This document shows positions 34,530 through 46,611 of a DNA stretch of 64,000 bases, piece after piece. Where the stretch lies: NCBI GenBank assembly GCA_016718565.1, contig JADKCZ010000003.1, positions 372,001 through 436,000 of the forward strand. Reading direction: 5' to 3'. The position numbers were made by a program, and so were the translations under genes. Under the pieces are notes generated by a model. That model was not told the DNA's origin and made no database searches. It saw only the letters and a program-made list of their open reading frames with translations. The first letter of the stretch is position 1, and each line of letters begins with the position of its first letter. The stretch comes from Anaeromyxobacter sp. Lineage in GTDB: Bacteria > Myxococcota > Myxococcia > Myxococcales > Anaeromyxobacteraceae.

Positions 34530-36238
34530 CGCTGCGGGCCCGGCTGTCGCTCTGGTTCGCCCTCTTCGCGGCCCTGCCGCTGCTGGTGGTGTTCGCCCCG
34601 GTGGCGGCGGTGCTGCACCACACGCTGACGCAGGACCACGCGGCGAGGCTCGACGGCGCGGCGCGCGCCGTGGAGGGCGAGGTCCTGCGCCTGTCGGCGG
34701 CGGCGGCCGACGGCGTGCGGGACCTGGCCGGCCGCCCCGAGGCGGCGGCGCTGGCCGAGGAGCTGGCCGCCGGCCTGCTCGGGCCGCCAGACGCGGCGGC
34801 CAGGCTGGCCGCCTGGGGCGAGGCCCGCGGCCTCGACGTCCTCTCGCTCTGCGAGCCCGACGGCCGGGTGGTGGCCTCGGCCCACCTGCCGGGGCGCGCC
34901 GGCGACGTGGACCAGGCGCTGGCCCGCCTGCTGCGCGGCCCGACCCCAGGCCGGGCCCAGCCGCTGCTGGTGGAGCGGGCCGGCCCGTCGGAGCTGACCC
35001 GGGCGCTGGCGGTGGTGGCCGCGGCGCCGGTGGGCGCCGGCCCGCTGCGGGTGGTGGGCGGCATCACCCTGGGCGAGGCGGCGGCGACGCGGCTGGCCGC
35101 CATCACCGGCGGCGCGGTGATCCTGCGCGACGGCGCCGGGGCCACCGTGGCGCGCGCCGCGGCCCCGGCCCGCGCCGACGACGGCCCGTGGGCGCCACTG
35201 GGGCGCCTGGCCGGGCCGCTGGCCGGCACGGCGCGCCGCGTGGCGCTGGGGCCCGCGTCGGCGCCGGTGGCCACCGTGGAGGTGAGCGTCACCTCGGCCG
35301 GGCTGGTGCGGGCCTGGCTGGTGGTGCTGGGCGCCTTCGTCGGCCTGCTGCTGGTGGCGGTGGTGGCCGCCGCCGCGCTGGGGCGCCGGCTGGCGGGCCG
35401 CGAGACCCGCGCCCTCGAGGCCCTGCAGGTGGCGGCGGCGCGCCTGGCCGGCGGCGACCTGGCGGCGCGGGTGGGCCTGGCCGCGCCGGGCGAGGTCGGG
35501 CAGCTGGTGCGGGCCTTCGACGCCATGGCCGGGGAGCTGGAGCGGAGCCGCGCCCGCCTGGCCGCCTCGGAGCGGGTGGCGGCCTGGCGCGAGGTGGCGC
35601 GGGCGCTGGCGCACGAGCTCAAGAACCCGCTCACCCCCATCGCCATGAGCGTCGAGCTGCTGCGCGACGCGCGCGACCGGCCCGACTTCCCGGAGATCCT
35701 GGACGAGTCCACCCGCGCCATCGGCGAGGAGGTGCGGCGGCTGCGGCGCATCGTGGACGAGTTCTCCCGCTTCGCCCGCCTGCCCGCCCCGGCGCTCGAG
35801 CCGGTCCCCGCGGGCGAGCTGGCCCAGGCCCTGCTGGCCCTCTACCCGGCCGACCCGCCCGGCGTGGCGCTGGCCCGCCAGGTGGCGCCGGGGCTGCCGA
35901 CCGTGCTGGCCGACCGGGACCAGGTGCTCCAGGTGCTGCACAACCTGGTCAAGAACGCCCTGGAGGCCATGCCGGATGGCGGGGTCCTGCGCTTCTCGGC
36001 GCGCCGCGAGGACCAGGAGGTCCACTTCGAGGTGGCCGACAGCGGCCCGGGCATCGACCCCGCGCTGCTGCCGCGCATCTTCGAGCCCTACGTCACCACC
36101 AAGGAGGGCGGCACCGGGCTGGGGCTGGCCATCGCCGAGCGGATCGTGCAGGAGCACGGCGGGCGGCTGGAGGTGGCCTCGCGGCCGGGCCAGGGGGCCA
36201 CCTTCACCATCCGGCTGCCGGTGGCCGCGGCGGGCTGA
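34526..36238 (+). CDS. NtrY-like sensor histidine kinase
   Basis: 570 residues. GTG at 34526 overlaps the upstream stop (GTGA). First membrane span residues 8-32, periplasmic domain about 33-260 with a likely double-PAS/dCACHE-like fold (GLDVLSLCEPDGRVVASAHL), second span LVVLGAFVGLLLVAVVAAAA, HAMP (AARLAGGDLAARVGLAAPGE), HisKA with His363 in AHELKNPLTPIAM, HATPase with N box HNLVKNALEAM, G1 DSGPGIDP and G2 GGTGLGLAI. The HELKNPLTPI sequence is typical of NtrY-like kinases that pair with NtrC-type regulators. An NtrC-like regulator lies 8 kb upstream at 25608 but is not adjacent. Confidence 0.9.
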   Translation: MTLRARLSLWFALFAALPLLVVFAPVAAVLHHTLTQDHAARLDGAARAVEGEVLRLSAAAADGVRDLAGRPEAAALAEELAAGLLGPPDAAARLAAWGEARGLDVLSLCEPDGRVVASAHLPGRAGDVDQALARLLRGPTPGRAQPLLVERAGPSELTRALAVVAAAPVGAGPLRVVGGITLGEAAATRLAAITGGAVILRDGAGATVARAAAPARADDGPWAPLGRLAGPLAGTARRVALGPASAPVATVEVSVTSAGLVRAWLVVLGAFVGLLLVAVVAAAALGRRLAGRETRALEALQVAAARLAGGDLAARVGLAAPGEVGQLVRAFDAMAGELERSRARLAASERVAAWREVARALAHELKNPLTPIAMSVELLRDARDRPDFPEILDESTRAIGEEVRRLRRIVDEFSRFARLPAPALEPVPAGELAQALLALYPADPPGVALARQVAPGLPTVLADRDQVLQVLHNLVKNALEAMPDGGVLRFSARREDQEVHFEVADSGPGIDPALLPRIFEPYVTTKEGGTGLGLAIAERIVQEHGGRLEVASRPGQGATFTIRLPVAAAG

Positions 36239-36257
36239 GCGACGGCGGGCCGCGCGC

Positions 36258-38027
36258 CTACTTGACGGGGGTGGCCTTGAGGGCCGCCTTGCCGTCCTTC
36301 ACGTAGACCTGGAAGCGGACGGTGCGGCAGCCGTACTTCTGCAGCAGCGCCTCCCGGTTCTTCTCCAGCTTGGGGCGGAAGCGATCGAACCCCAGGTTGT
36401 CGACGCTCTCGCCGCAGCGGACGCGCACCTCGATGAACTCGGCGTGCACGGCGCGCCAGTGGGTGTCCTCGTCCTCCTCGGGGCCGCCGGCCACCGCCGG
36501 CGCGGTCACGGCCGGCATACCCACCGCCGTGAGCCCGGGGGTGGTCACGGCGGGCATCCCCATGGCCGTCCCACCGGGCGCGGCGGGTGGCGCCGCCGGG
36601 CGGCCGATGGGCCGGGTGGTGAAGCTCTCGGGCGGGAAGGCGGAGTCGGGTGCCCCGCCCGGAGCGCGCGCCGCGGGGCGCGGCGGCGGCTGCGCCTTGG
36701 GGCCGTCGAGCCGCGCCGTGGTCTCCTCCAGCTCGGCCGCCAGGCCGGCGGGGGGCGCCGCGCCGAGGGAGCCCAGGGGCGCCGGCGGGGAGGCTGGCGC
36801 CGCCGGGAGGGGCCGGGAGAAGTCGAACTGGGGCTCGGGCGGCTCTACCGGCGGGGGCGCCGCGAACGGGTCGACGTGTGGCGCCGGCGCCTGGGCCACC
36901 TGGGCCGCCTCGGCCGCCTTGTTGAGGGCCCCGGCGATGGTGCCGAGGGCCCCGACGAAGGTGGGCGCCCGGGCCGCGAACTCGCCGCGCTCGATGCGGG
37001 CGGCCACCGCCACCAGCTCGGCCGGCACCTGGGGCAGCACCTCGGTCTTGACCAGCACCCCGAGCAGCAGGCCGATGAGCAGCAGGCCGGCCAGCACCTC
37101 CACCGCCACCCACTGGTAGTGGGCCAGCGCCGAGAAGGCCTTGGCGGTGGGCAGCGAGAGGACCACGTAGGCCTTGGGCAGGCCGGTCAGCTCGACGGCC
37201 TGGGCCCGCAGGGCGGGCGGCCTGGCGAAGAGGAGCGGCGCCTGGATGCGCAGCGGCGACTCGAGCTGGAGCTTGCCGAGCGTGCCCTGGCCCACCGGGC
37301 GGCCGGGCGTGGCGCGGGCCGCCACCAGCACCTGGCGCGCCTGCTCCGGCCTGGCGGTGGTGACCAGCTGGGGCGTGCCGGCGTCCAGGGTGACCTCGCA
37401 GCCGGCCTCGGCCCCCAGCGCGGCGGCCCAGGCGGCGTCCACCGGCAGGAAGAGGGCCAGCGCCGCGCCCTCGCCAGCCGGCATGGCCACGCCGTACCAG
37501 AGGGCGTCGTTGACGCGGGCGTAGCCGCGGCGGGGCGTGCCGCCGGCGGCGGCGCGCAGGAAGGCCGCCGCCTCCTTCTGCGGCCCCTCGTCGGCCGCCG
37601 GGTCGCGGGCCAGCCACTCCGGGGTGGCCACCGCCGAGAAGGCCGGCCCGGGCAGGTCCAGCGCCAGCGCCCTGGCCGCCCGCTCCACCGCGCCGCGGGC
37701 GGCCGCCTCGGCCTCCGCGGTGCGCGCCGCCACGTCCGGCGCCGGCTCCTCCTGCACGGCGTCGGCCTTGGCCTTCTTCCTGGGCGCCGGGGCCGGGCCA
37801 GCCAGCGCCTCCAGCAGCGCCGGGTCGCGCACCGCCACCCCGGCCACCGCCGCGGCCTGGCTCGCCATGAGCCGCTCGCGGGCGCGGTGGGCCGTGGCGG
37901 CGCTCTCCAGCGCGGCGTCGACCCCGGCCAGCCCCCGGGCTGCGCCCTCCAGGGTGATGAGGTAGATGTTGGCTGCCCCGGCGCCGAGGACCACGAGCAT
38001 GTAGAGCCAGAGCTTGAGGCGGTTCAT
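36258..38027 (-). CDS. MXAN_5187-type membrane protein
   Basis: 589 residues, ATG at 38027. An N-terminal span (LWLYMLVVLGAGAANIYLIT), a 270-residue extracytoplasmic region, a second span (VAVEVLAGLLLIGLLLGVLV), then a HAMP-like AARIERGEFAARAPTFVGAL. A 180-residue Pro/Ala-rich linker includes two GMPAVT-type near-repeats. A compact C-terminal domain of about 75 residues ends it (HWRAVHAEFIEVRVRCGESV, LGFDRFRPKLEKNREALLQK, RFQVYVKDG). This C-terminal domain is what I recognise from the Myxococcus MXAN_5187 family. The layout resembles a transmembrane sensor without a catalytic output. It is convergent with the kinase gene. Confidence 0.65.
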   Translation of the reverse strand: MNRLKLWLYMLVVLGAGAANIYLITLEGAARGLAGVDAALESAATAHRARERLMASQAAAVAGVAVRDPALLEALAGPAPAPRKKAKADAVQEEPAPDVAARTAEAEAAARGAVERAARALALDLPGPAFSAVATPEWLARDPAADEGPQKEAAAFLRAAAGGTPRRGYARVNDALWYGVAMPAGEGAALALFLPVDAAWAAALGAEAGCEVTLDAGTPQLVTTARPEQARQVLVAARATPGRPVGQGTLGKLQLESPLRIQAPLLFARPPALRAQAVELTGLPKAYVVLSLPTAKAFSALAHYQWVAVEVLAGLLLIGLLLGVLVKTEVLPQVPAELVAVAARIERGEFAARAPTFVGALGTIAGALNKAAEAAQVAQAPAPHVDPFAAPPPVEPPEPQFDFSRPLPAAPASPPAPLGSLGAAPPAGLAAELEETTARLDGPKAQPPPRPAARAPGGAPDSAFPPESFTTRPIGRPAAPPAAPGGTAMGMPAVTTPGLTAVGMPAVTAPAVAGGPEEDEDTHWRAVHAEFIEVRVRCGESVDNLGFDRFRPKLEKNREALLQKYGCRTVRFQVYVKDGKAALKATPVK

Positions 38028-38183
38028 GGCTCCCTTTTAACCCAGGGACGGCGGACCGCGAAGCGCGCGTCCACCGGCCCGTCACGAACCGCCGCAGCAG
38101 GACTCATTCAGGGGTCGCGGCCACCAGCCGTCCGGACCCGCCGCGCCGCCAGCCAGGGCCGGAACCGAGAAGGAGCACACGCC

Positions 38184-40331
38184 ATGAGCCGCCGCCTCGC
38201 CTCCACCGCCGCCGGGGTCACCACCCCGGTGGTCGCCCACCCTCCTGGGCGGCTCGCCGCCGCCCTGCGGTCCTGCGCCGCGGCCCTGGCCCTGCTGCTG
38301 GCGCTGGCGGCCAGCCCCGTCGGGGCCGACGAGGGGATGTGGACCTACGACGCCTTCCCGGCCGACCGCGTCGAGCAGGCCCTGGGCGTGCGCATCACCC
38401 CCGCCTGGCTCGACCACGTGCGGGGCTCCGCGCTCCGCCTGGCGGGGGGCTGCTCGGCCAGCTTCGTCTCGGCGCGCGGGCTGGTCCTGACCAACCACCA
38501 CTGCGTCCGCGCCTGCGTCCAGCAGGTCTCCAGCGCCGGCAAGGACTACCTGGAGCACGGCTTCCTGGCCCGCGGCGACGTCGACGACCTGCGCTGCCCG
38601 GCCATGGAGGTGAACCAGCTCCTCTCCATCACCGACGTGAGCGCCGAGGTGGAGCGGGCCACCGCCGGGCTGGAGGGGAAGGCCTTCGCCGACGCCGAGC
38701 GGGCCGAGCTGGCGCGGCTGGAGGGCGGGTGCCAGGCCGACGCCTCGCTGCGCTGCGAGGTGGTGAGCCTGTTCCGCGGCGGCCGCCACGTCCTCCACGC
38801 CTACCGGCGCTTCCAGGACGTGCGGCTGGTCTGGGCCCCGGAGCAGCGGGCCGCCCACTTCGGCGGCGACCCGGACAACTTCGACTTCCCGCGCTGGTCG
38901 CTGGACGCCGCCTTCCTGCGCGTCTACCAGGACGGGAAGCCGGCCGCGCCGGCCGACTGGCTGCGCTGGTCGGCCGGCGGGGCGCCCGAGGGGGCCCCGG
39001 TCTTCGTGGCCGGCAACCCCGGCCGCACCTCCCGCCTGGTCACGGTGGCGCAGCTGGCCTACCTGCGCGACGTGGAGCTGCCGGAGCGGCTGGTGCAGCT
39101 GGCCGAGCTGCGCGGCCTGGCCACCGAGTACCAGCGGCGCGGGCCCGAGCAGGCCCGCCACGCCACCACCTGGCTCCGCTCGGTGGAGAACGGCTACAAG
39201 GCGCTGACCGGCCGGCGCGAGGCGCTGGTGGACCGGGCCTTCTTCCGCTCGGTGGAGGAGGCCGAGGCGCGCCTCCAGGCGGAGCTGGTCCACCACCCGG
39301 CCCTGGCGGCCCGCACCCTGGCCGCCTACCAGGCCATCGCCGCGGCGGTGGACCGGCAGCGGGCCCTGCGCTGGCGCGAGCAGTACGTGGCCGGCGCCGC
39401 CGGCTTCGGCACCACCCTCTTCGACCTGGCCCGCACCCTGGTGCGCGGCGCCGCCGAGCGGCCCCTGCCCAGCGGCGAGCGGCTGCGCGAGTTCCAGGAC
39501 GCCGCCCTGCCGGCGCTGACGCAGAAGCTCTTCTCGCCGGCCCCCCTCCACCCCGAGTTCGAGGCCTTCCGCATGACCCACGCGCTGGTGAAGCTGCGCG
39601 AGCGGCTGGGCGCCGACGACCCGTTCGTGCGCGCGGTGCTGGGCCAGGCCTCGCCGGCCGAGCTGGCCGAGCGCCTGGTGGCGGGCACCCGCCTGGCGGA
39701 CCTGGCGGAGCGCCGGGCGCTCTGGGAGGGCGGCGCGGCGGCGGTGGCGGCCTCGCGCGATCCGATGATCGCGCTGGCCCGGGCCGTGGACGCCGAGGCG
39801 CGCGCGGTGCGTCGGCAGGTGGAGGAGACCATCGAGCCCGACCTGAGGCGGGGCGGCGAGGCCATCGCCAAGGCCCGCTTCGCCCTGTCCGGCGCCGGCG
39901 CCCCCCCCGACGCCACCTTCTCGCCGCGGCTCAGCTTCGGGCGGGTGCGCGGCTGGGTGAAGGACGGCCGGCCGGTGGCCCCCTTCACCACCCTGGGCGG
40001 CGCCTTCGAGCGGGCCACCGGGCGCGACCCCTACGCCCTGCCGCGGCGCTGGGCGGCGGGGCGGGGCCGGCTCGACCTCGGCACCCCGCTCAACCTGGTC
40101 ACCGACAACGACATCATCGGCGGCAACTCCGGCTCCCCCCTCATCGACGCCGCCGGCGAGGTGGTGGGGGTGATCTTCGACGGCAACCTGCCGTCGCTGG
40201 GCGGCGACTACGCCTACGACGGCCGGACCCACCGCGCCGTGGCCGTGCACAGCCGCGCCATCCTGGAGGTGCTGGGCAAGCTCTACTTCGGGTGGCGGCT
40301 GGTGGAGGAGCTGCGGCCGCCGGCGCGGTGA
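38184..40331 (+). CDS. S46-family peptidase (dipeptidyl-peptidase 7/11 type)
   Basis: 715 residues from an ATG with AAGGAG eight bases upstream. A long signal region (LAAALRSCAAALALLLALAA) ends near residue 49. Chymotrypsin-like triad in family order: His in LVLTNHHCV, Asp in PDNFDFPRWS and Ser in IIGGNSGSPLIDA. The mature start EGMWTYDAFP is typical of S46. These periplasmic exopeptidases remove dipeptides from the N-terminus of peptides. The subsite residue that sets DPP7 against DPP11 specificity was not resolved by eye. Length matches the family (about 700). It stands alone on the plus strand. Confidence 0.92.
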   Translation: MSRRLASTAAGVTTPVVAHPPGRLAAALRSCAAALALLLALAASPVGADEGMWTYDAFPADRVEQALGVRITPAWLDHVRGSALRLAGGCSASFVSARGLVLTNHHCVRACVQQVSSAGKDYLEHGFLARGDVDDLRCPAMEVNQLLSITDVSAEVERATAGLEGKAFADAERAELARLEGGCQADASLRCEVVSLFRGGRHVLHAYRRFQDVRLVWAPEQRAAHFGGDPDNFDFPRWSLDAAFLRVYQDGKPAAPADWLRWSAGGAPEGAPVFVAGNPGRTSRLVTVAQLAYLRDVELPERLVQLAELRGLATEYQRRGPEQARHATTWLRSVENGYKALTGRREALVDRAFFRSVEEAEARLQAELVHHPALAARTLAAYQAIAAAVDRQRALRWREQYVAGAAGFGTTLFDLARTLVRGAAERPLPSGERLREFQDAALPALTQKLFSPAPLHPEFEAFRMTHALVKLRERLGADDPFVRAVLGQASPAELAERLVAGTRLADLAERRALWEGGAAAVAASRDPMIALARAVDAEARAVRRQVEETIEPDLRRGGEAIAKARFALSGAGAPPDATFSPRLSFGRVRGWVKDGRPVAPFTTLGGAFERATGRDPYALPRRWAAGRGRLDLGTPLNLVTDNDIIGGNSGSPLIDAAGEVVGVIFDGNLPSLGGDYAYDGRTHRAVAVHSRAILEVLGKLYFGWRLVEELRPPAR

Positions 40332-40351
40332 GCCGCCGCCCCGCCGGCGTC

Positions 40352-41356
40352 TCAGGCGTCGCGCGGCACCGCGATCATCCGCTCCAGGGCCCGGCGGGCG
40401 CCGGCGGCGACGTCGGCCGGCACGGTGATCTCGTGCTTGCCGCGCGCCAGGGCGTCGCGGATCATCATGAGGTCCACCATCTTCATGTACGGGCAGTGCA
40501 TGCGGCAGCCGATGCAGCCGTCCGCGATGACGAACTCCTTGCCGGGCCAGCGCTGCTTCATCTGGTGGACGATGCCGTGCTCGGTGGCCACGATGAAGGT
40601 GGTGGCCTCGGGGTGGCGCGCCACCGCGGACAGCATGGCGGTGGTGGAGCAGACCTCGTCGGCGATGGCCAGCACGTCGGCGCGGCACTCGGGGTGGGCG
40701 ATGACCACCGCCCGGGGGTTGGCGGCCTTCACCTTGGTGACGCTGGCGCTGCGCAGCACGTCGTGCACCGGGCAGCAGCCGTCGTAGACCACGATCTCCT
40801 TCTCCGGCACCTTGGCCTTCACCCAGGCCCCCAGGTTGCGGTCCGGGGTGAAGAGGATCTGCCGCTGCGGCAGCGAGCGGACCACGCTGGCGGCGTTGGC
40901 GCTGGTGCAGCAGATGTCGGAGAGCGCCTTCACCTCGGCGCTGGAGTTCACGTAGGTGACCACCGCGTGGCCGGGGTAGCGGGCCTTCCAGTCCTCCAGC
41001 GACTCGGCGGTGATGGAGTCGGCCAGCGAGCAGCCGGCCGAGAGGTTGGGCAGCAGCACCCGCTTCGAGGGCGCCAGCACCTTGGCCGACTCGGCCATGA
41101 AGTGGACGCCGCAGAAGAGGATGGTGGACTGCGGCACCTGCTGGCCGGTGATGGCCAGCTGCAGCGAGTCGCCCACGTGGTCGGCCACCTGCTGCACCTC
41201 GGGCAGCTGGTAGTTGTGGGCCAGGATGACGGCGTCCTGCTGGGTGGCCAGCCGCCGGATCTCGGCCACCAGGTCGGCCACCTCGGCGGGCGAGAGATCG
41301 CTCCCGGCGGCGGGGTTGGCCACGGGGTCGTGGATGTGGACGACGGGCAGGGTCAT
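40352..41356 (-). CDS. nadA: Quinolinate synthase NadA
   Basis: 334 residues, ATG at 41356 with GGAGG nine bases upstream. It has the NadA triplicated fold markers: VILAHNYQLPEVQQVADHVG, LPNLSAGCSLAD, VTYVNSSAEVKALSDICCTS, GCCPVHDVLR, HPECRADVLAIAD, IVATEHGIVHQM and the iron-sulfur motif DGCIGCRMHCPYMKM. It condenses iminoaspartate with dihydroxyacetone phosphate to quinolinate in NAD synthesis, using a [4Fe-4S] cluster. Length is normal. nadB and nadC are not adjacent. Confidence 0.96.
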   Translation of the reverse strand: MTLPVVHIHDPVANPAAGSDLSPAEVADLVAEIRRLATQQDAVILAHNYQLPEVQQVADHVGDSLQLAITGQQVPQSTILFCGVHFMAESAKVLAPSKRVLLPNLSAGCSLADSITAESLEDWKARYPGHAVVTYVNSSAEVKALSDICCTSANAASVVRSLPQRQILFTPDRNLGAWVKAKVPEKEIVVYDGCCPVHDVLRSASVTKVKAANPRAVVIAHPECRADVLAIADEVCSTTAMLSAVARHPEATTFIVATEHGIVHQMKQRWPGKEFVIADGCIGCRMHCPYMKMVDLMMIRDALARGKHEITVPADVAAGARRALERMIAVPRDA

Positions 41357-41503
41357 GGCGGGCCACCTCCGGCGGGAGGCGGAGTATCGGGCGCGCCCGG
41401 CGGTGGGTGCAAGCGCGGCGGGGCCCGGGGCCGGGCGCGGCAGGGCCGGCGCCGCCGGCCGCCACCTTGCGCCGCGGGTGCCCCTGCGGCACGGTCCCGG
41501 GCC

Positions 41504-42295
41504 GTGCGCCTCGCCCTCACCACCACCTCGCACCCCTCGCCGGCGGAGGTGGCCGGCGCACGCCAGGCCTCGGCGCGCCACGCCCTCCCCTACGCGCCGC
41601 GTGGCCGCGCCTCGCTGCCGGCCCTGCAGGCCGCCCTGGGCGTCGAGGCCCTGCTGGTCCTCTCCGACGACGCCGCCGTCCTCTGGTCGCCCACCGGCCA
41701 GCACCGATGGGCCGGCGGCATGGGCTTCCTGCGCATGCGGCGGGCGCTGCGGCGCGCCGCCGGCGGCCCCTGGCTGCCCTCCGAGCGCGACCCGCTGCTG
41801 GAGGCCGCCGAGATCCGGCCGGGCGACCTGGTGGTCGACGCCACGCTCGGGCTGGGCGCCGACGCCCTGGCGGTGGCCGCCGCCGCCGGCCCGACGGGGC
41901 GCGTGATCGGGCTGGAGGCCTCGCCGGCGCTGGCCGCCCTGGTGGACGAGGGGCTGCGCCGCCTCGCCGCCGAGCCGGCCCGGCGCATCGAGGTGCGGGT
42001 GGGCGACCACCTGGCGCTGCTCGAGGGCCTGCCCCCGCGCAGCCACGACGTGGTGCTCTTCGACCCCATGTTCCGCCACGCCCGCCTGGCCCCGGACGGC
42101 TTCGACCTGCTGCGCGCCCTGGCGGACCCCCGCCCGCTCACGCTGGCGGCGCTGGCGGCGGCGCGGCGGGTGGCCCGCCGCTGGGTGGTGGTGAAGGACG
42201 GCGCGCCGGGCTGGGACCTGGCGCGGCTCGGCCTGGCCCCCCTGGCGAGCGCCCGCGGGGCGCACCGCTACCACGCCCGCCTGCCGCCGGCCTGA
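41504..42295 (+). CDS. SAM-dependent methyltransferase, RsmJ-like
   Basis: 263 residues from a GTG at 41504. Residues 1-85 are a variable N-terminal part (RLALTTTSHPSPAEVAGARQ). Residues 100-240 are a Rossmann methyltransferase with motif I VVDATLGLGADALAVAAA, an acidic strand end in VIGLEAS, and VVLFDPMFRH as motif IV. DPMFRH/DPMYP near this spacing and the DATLGLGxDA motif resemble RsmJ, which makes m2G in helix 44 of 16S rRNA. Similarity is partial, so substrate is not assured. It is convergent with lon. Confidence 0.65.
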   Translation: MRLALTTTSHPSPAEVAGARQASARHALPYAPRGRASLPALQAALGVEALLVLSDDAAVLWSPTGQHRWAGGMGFLRMRRALRRAAGGPWLPSERDPLLEAAEIRPGDLVVDATLGLGADALAVAAAAGPTGRVIGLEASPALAALVDEGLRRLAAEPARRIEVRVGDHLALLEGLPPRSHDVVLFDPMFRHARLAPDGFDLLRALADPRPLTLAALAAARRVARRWVVVKDGAPGWDLARLGLAPLASARGAHRYHARLPPA

Positions 42296-42310
42296 GCGCG
42301 GCGGCGGGGG

Positions 42311-44755
<2,445 letters not shown>

Positions 44756-44900
44756 GGTGCCTCCTTCGCCGCCGCGGGTGGGCGGCGAGACCGGTGATCT
44801 AACACCGAACCGGACACCGGGGGGCTCGCCGGCGGGTCCTGGCGACGCTCCCGGGGGGGTGGCGCTTGTGGGCCGCAGGCCCCCTCTGGTACGAGGCCCC

Positions 44901-46604
44901 ATGCTGGCTTTCGAGGCGGTGGCGGCCCTGCTCCGGCGGGCCGAGGTGGGCCGGCGGGCGGTGGTGACCACCCCGTACGGCGAGCGGCTGGTGACCTACG
45001 CCGACTCCACCGCCACCGGGCGGGCCCTCTCCTTCGTCGAGGAGGCGGTGGCGGCCGTCCGCCCCCTCTACGCCAACACCCACACCTCGATATCGACCAC
45101 CGGGCGGGTCATGACCCACCTGCGCGAGGAGGCCCGCCGCGCCGTGGGGCGGGCCGTCAACGCCTCGGCCGAGGACGTGGTGCTCTTCACCGGCAGCGGC
45201 GCCACCGCCGCCGTCAACAAGCTGGTCGGGCTGCTCGGGCTGCGCATCTCCGAGCCGCTGGAGCGGCGCCACCACCTGTCCGGCCACATCCCGCCGGCCG
45301 AGCGGCCGGTGGTGCTGGTGTCGCCCTACGAGCACCACTCGAACGAGCTGCCCTGGCTGGAGTCGGTGGCCGAGGTGGTCGAGGTGGCGCTGGGAGCCGA
45401 CGGCCGCCTCGACCTCGACGACCTGGAGGCCAAGGCCCGCGCCTTCGCCGGGCGGCCGCTCAAGGTGGGCACCTTCTCGGCCGGGTCGAACGTGACCGGG
45501 GCCCTCACCGACGTGCCGGCGGTGGCGCGGCGGCTGCACGCCCACGGCTTCCTGGTGTGCGTGGACTACGCGGCCGCCGGCCCGTACGTGCCCATCGACA
45601 TGCACCCGGCCGACCCGGCCGGGCGGCTCGACGCCATCTTCGTCTCCACCCACAAGTTCCTGGGCGGGTGCGAGGGCTCGGGCGTGCTGGTGGCCCACCG
45701 GGACCTGTTCCGCTCGGCCGTGCCGGAGCGGCCGGGCGGCGGCACGGTGGACTTCGTGGCCGGCGGCGGGCGGGCGGACGTGGACTACACCCGCCACCTG
45801 GCGGAGCGCGAGGAGGGCGGCACCCCGGACATCCTGGGCGACGTGCGGGCCGCGCTGGCCTTCCTGGTGAAGGAGGCGGCCGGGGCGGAGCGGATCCTGG
45901 CCCACGACCTGGACCTGGCGGCCCGGGCGGTGGACCGGCTGGCGCGCCACCCGCGCCTCACCCTCTACGGCCCGCCCGGCCCGCGCCTGCCCATCCTCTC
46001 CTTCAACGTCGAGGGGCTGCACCACGACCTGGTCTCGGCGCTGCTCGACCAGCTCTTCGGGATCCAGAACCGGGCCGGCTGCGCCTGCGCCGGCCCCTAC
46101 GGCCACCGGCTGCTGGGCATCGGGCCCGCGCGCAGCGCCGAGCTCCGCCGGGCCATCTCGCTGGGGCTGCTGGCGCTCAAGCCGGGCTGGGTGCGGCTCT
46201 CCCTGCCCTGGCACGCCACCGCCGCCGAGGTGGAGTTCCTGCTGCAGGCGGTGGAGTTCCTGGCCGACCGCGGGGCGGCCTTCGTGCCGCTCTACCGGCT
46301 GGGCTGGCGGGACGGGCTGTGGCGCCACCTGGACGGGGAGCCGCCCGACCCGGCGCCGCTCCGGCTCGACGCCGGGGCGCTGCTGGAGGCCGCCGCCGGC
46401 CGCGCCACCTGGCCGGCGGTGGAGCGGCCTGGCCTGGGGGAGGTCGAGGCGGCCGGCTGGCGCACCCGCTCGCTCGAGGAGGCGGCCGGGCTGGCCGACG
46501 CGCTCGAGGCCCGCTGGCTGGCCGCGCCGCCCACCTGGAACCGGCCGACCGGCGACGCCCTGGTGGACCGGCTCTGCTGGTTCCGCTACGTGTCGGCCGG
46601 CTGA
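44901..46604 (+). CDS. PLP-dependent class V aminotransferase (cysteine desulfurase-like)
   Basis: 567 residues from an ATG at 44901. Class V fold: THTSISTTGRVMTHLREEAR, GSGATAAVNKLVGLLGL, SPYEHHSNELPWLES, GTFSAGSNVTGALTDVPAVA, the Asp in VCVDYAAAGPYVPIDM, and the Schiff-base Lys in FVSTHKFLGG. A Cys-rich GCACAGPYGHRLLGI loop sits where desulfurases carry the active Cys, but the context differs from IscS/SufS. An extra 100 or so C-terminal residues lack a known domain. This longer form is often annotated only as an aminotransferase. It is divergent from lon and convergent with clpX. The biological substrate is unknown. Confidence 0.8.
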   Translation: MLAFEAVAALLRRAEVGRRAVVTTPYGERLVTYADSTATGRALSFVEEAVAAVRPLYANTHTSISTTGRVMTHLREEARRAVGRAVNASAEDVVLFTGSGATAAVNKLVGLLGLRISEPLERRHHLSGHIPPAERPVVLVSPYEHHSNELPWLESVAEVVEVALGADGRLDLDDLEAKARAFAGRPLKVGTFSAGSNVTGALTDVPAVARRLHAHGFLVCVDYAAAGPYVPIDMHPADPAGRLDAIFVSTHKFLGGCEGSGVLVAHRDLFRSAVPERPGGGTVDFVAGGGRADVDYTRHLAEREEGGTPDILGDVRAALAFLVKEAAGAERILAHDLDLAARAVDRLARHPRLTLYGPPGPRLPILSFNVEGLHHDLVSALLDQLFGIQNRAGCACAGPYGHRLLGIGPARSAELRRAISLGLLALKPGWVRLSLPWHATAAEVEFLLQAVEFLADRGAAFVPLYRLGWRDGLWRHLDGEPPDPAPLRLDAGALLEAAAGRATWPAVERPGLGEVEAAGWRTRSLEEAAGLADALEARWLAAPPTWNRPTGDALVDRLCWFRYVSAG

Positions 46605-46611
46605 CGCGACG

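Noticed and set aside
44756..44900. Heat-shock (sigma-32 or CIRCE) control region before lon
   Set aside because: No CTTGAAA/CCCCAT pair or CIRCE inverted repeat is visible. Only weak sigma-70-like fragments are seen.
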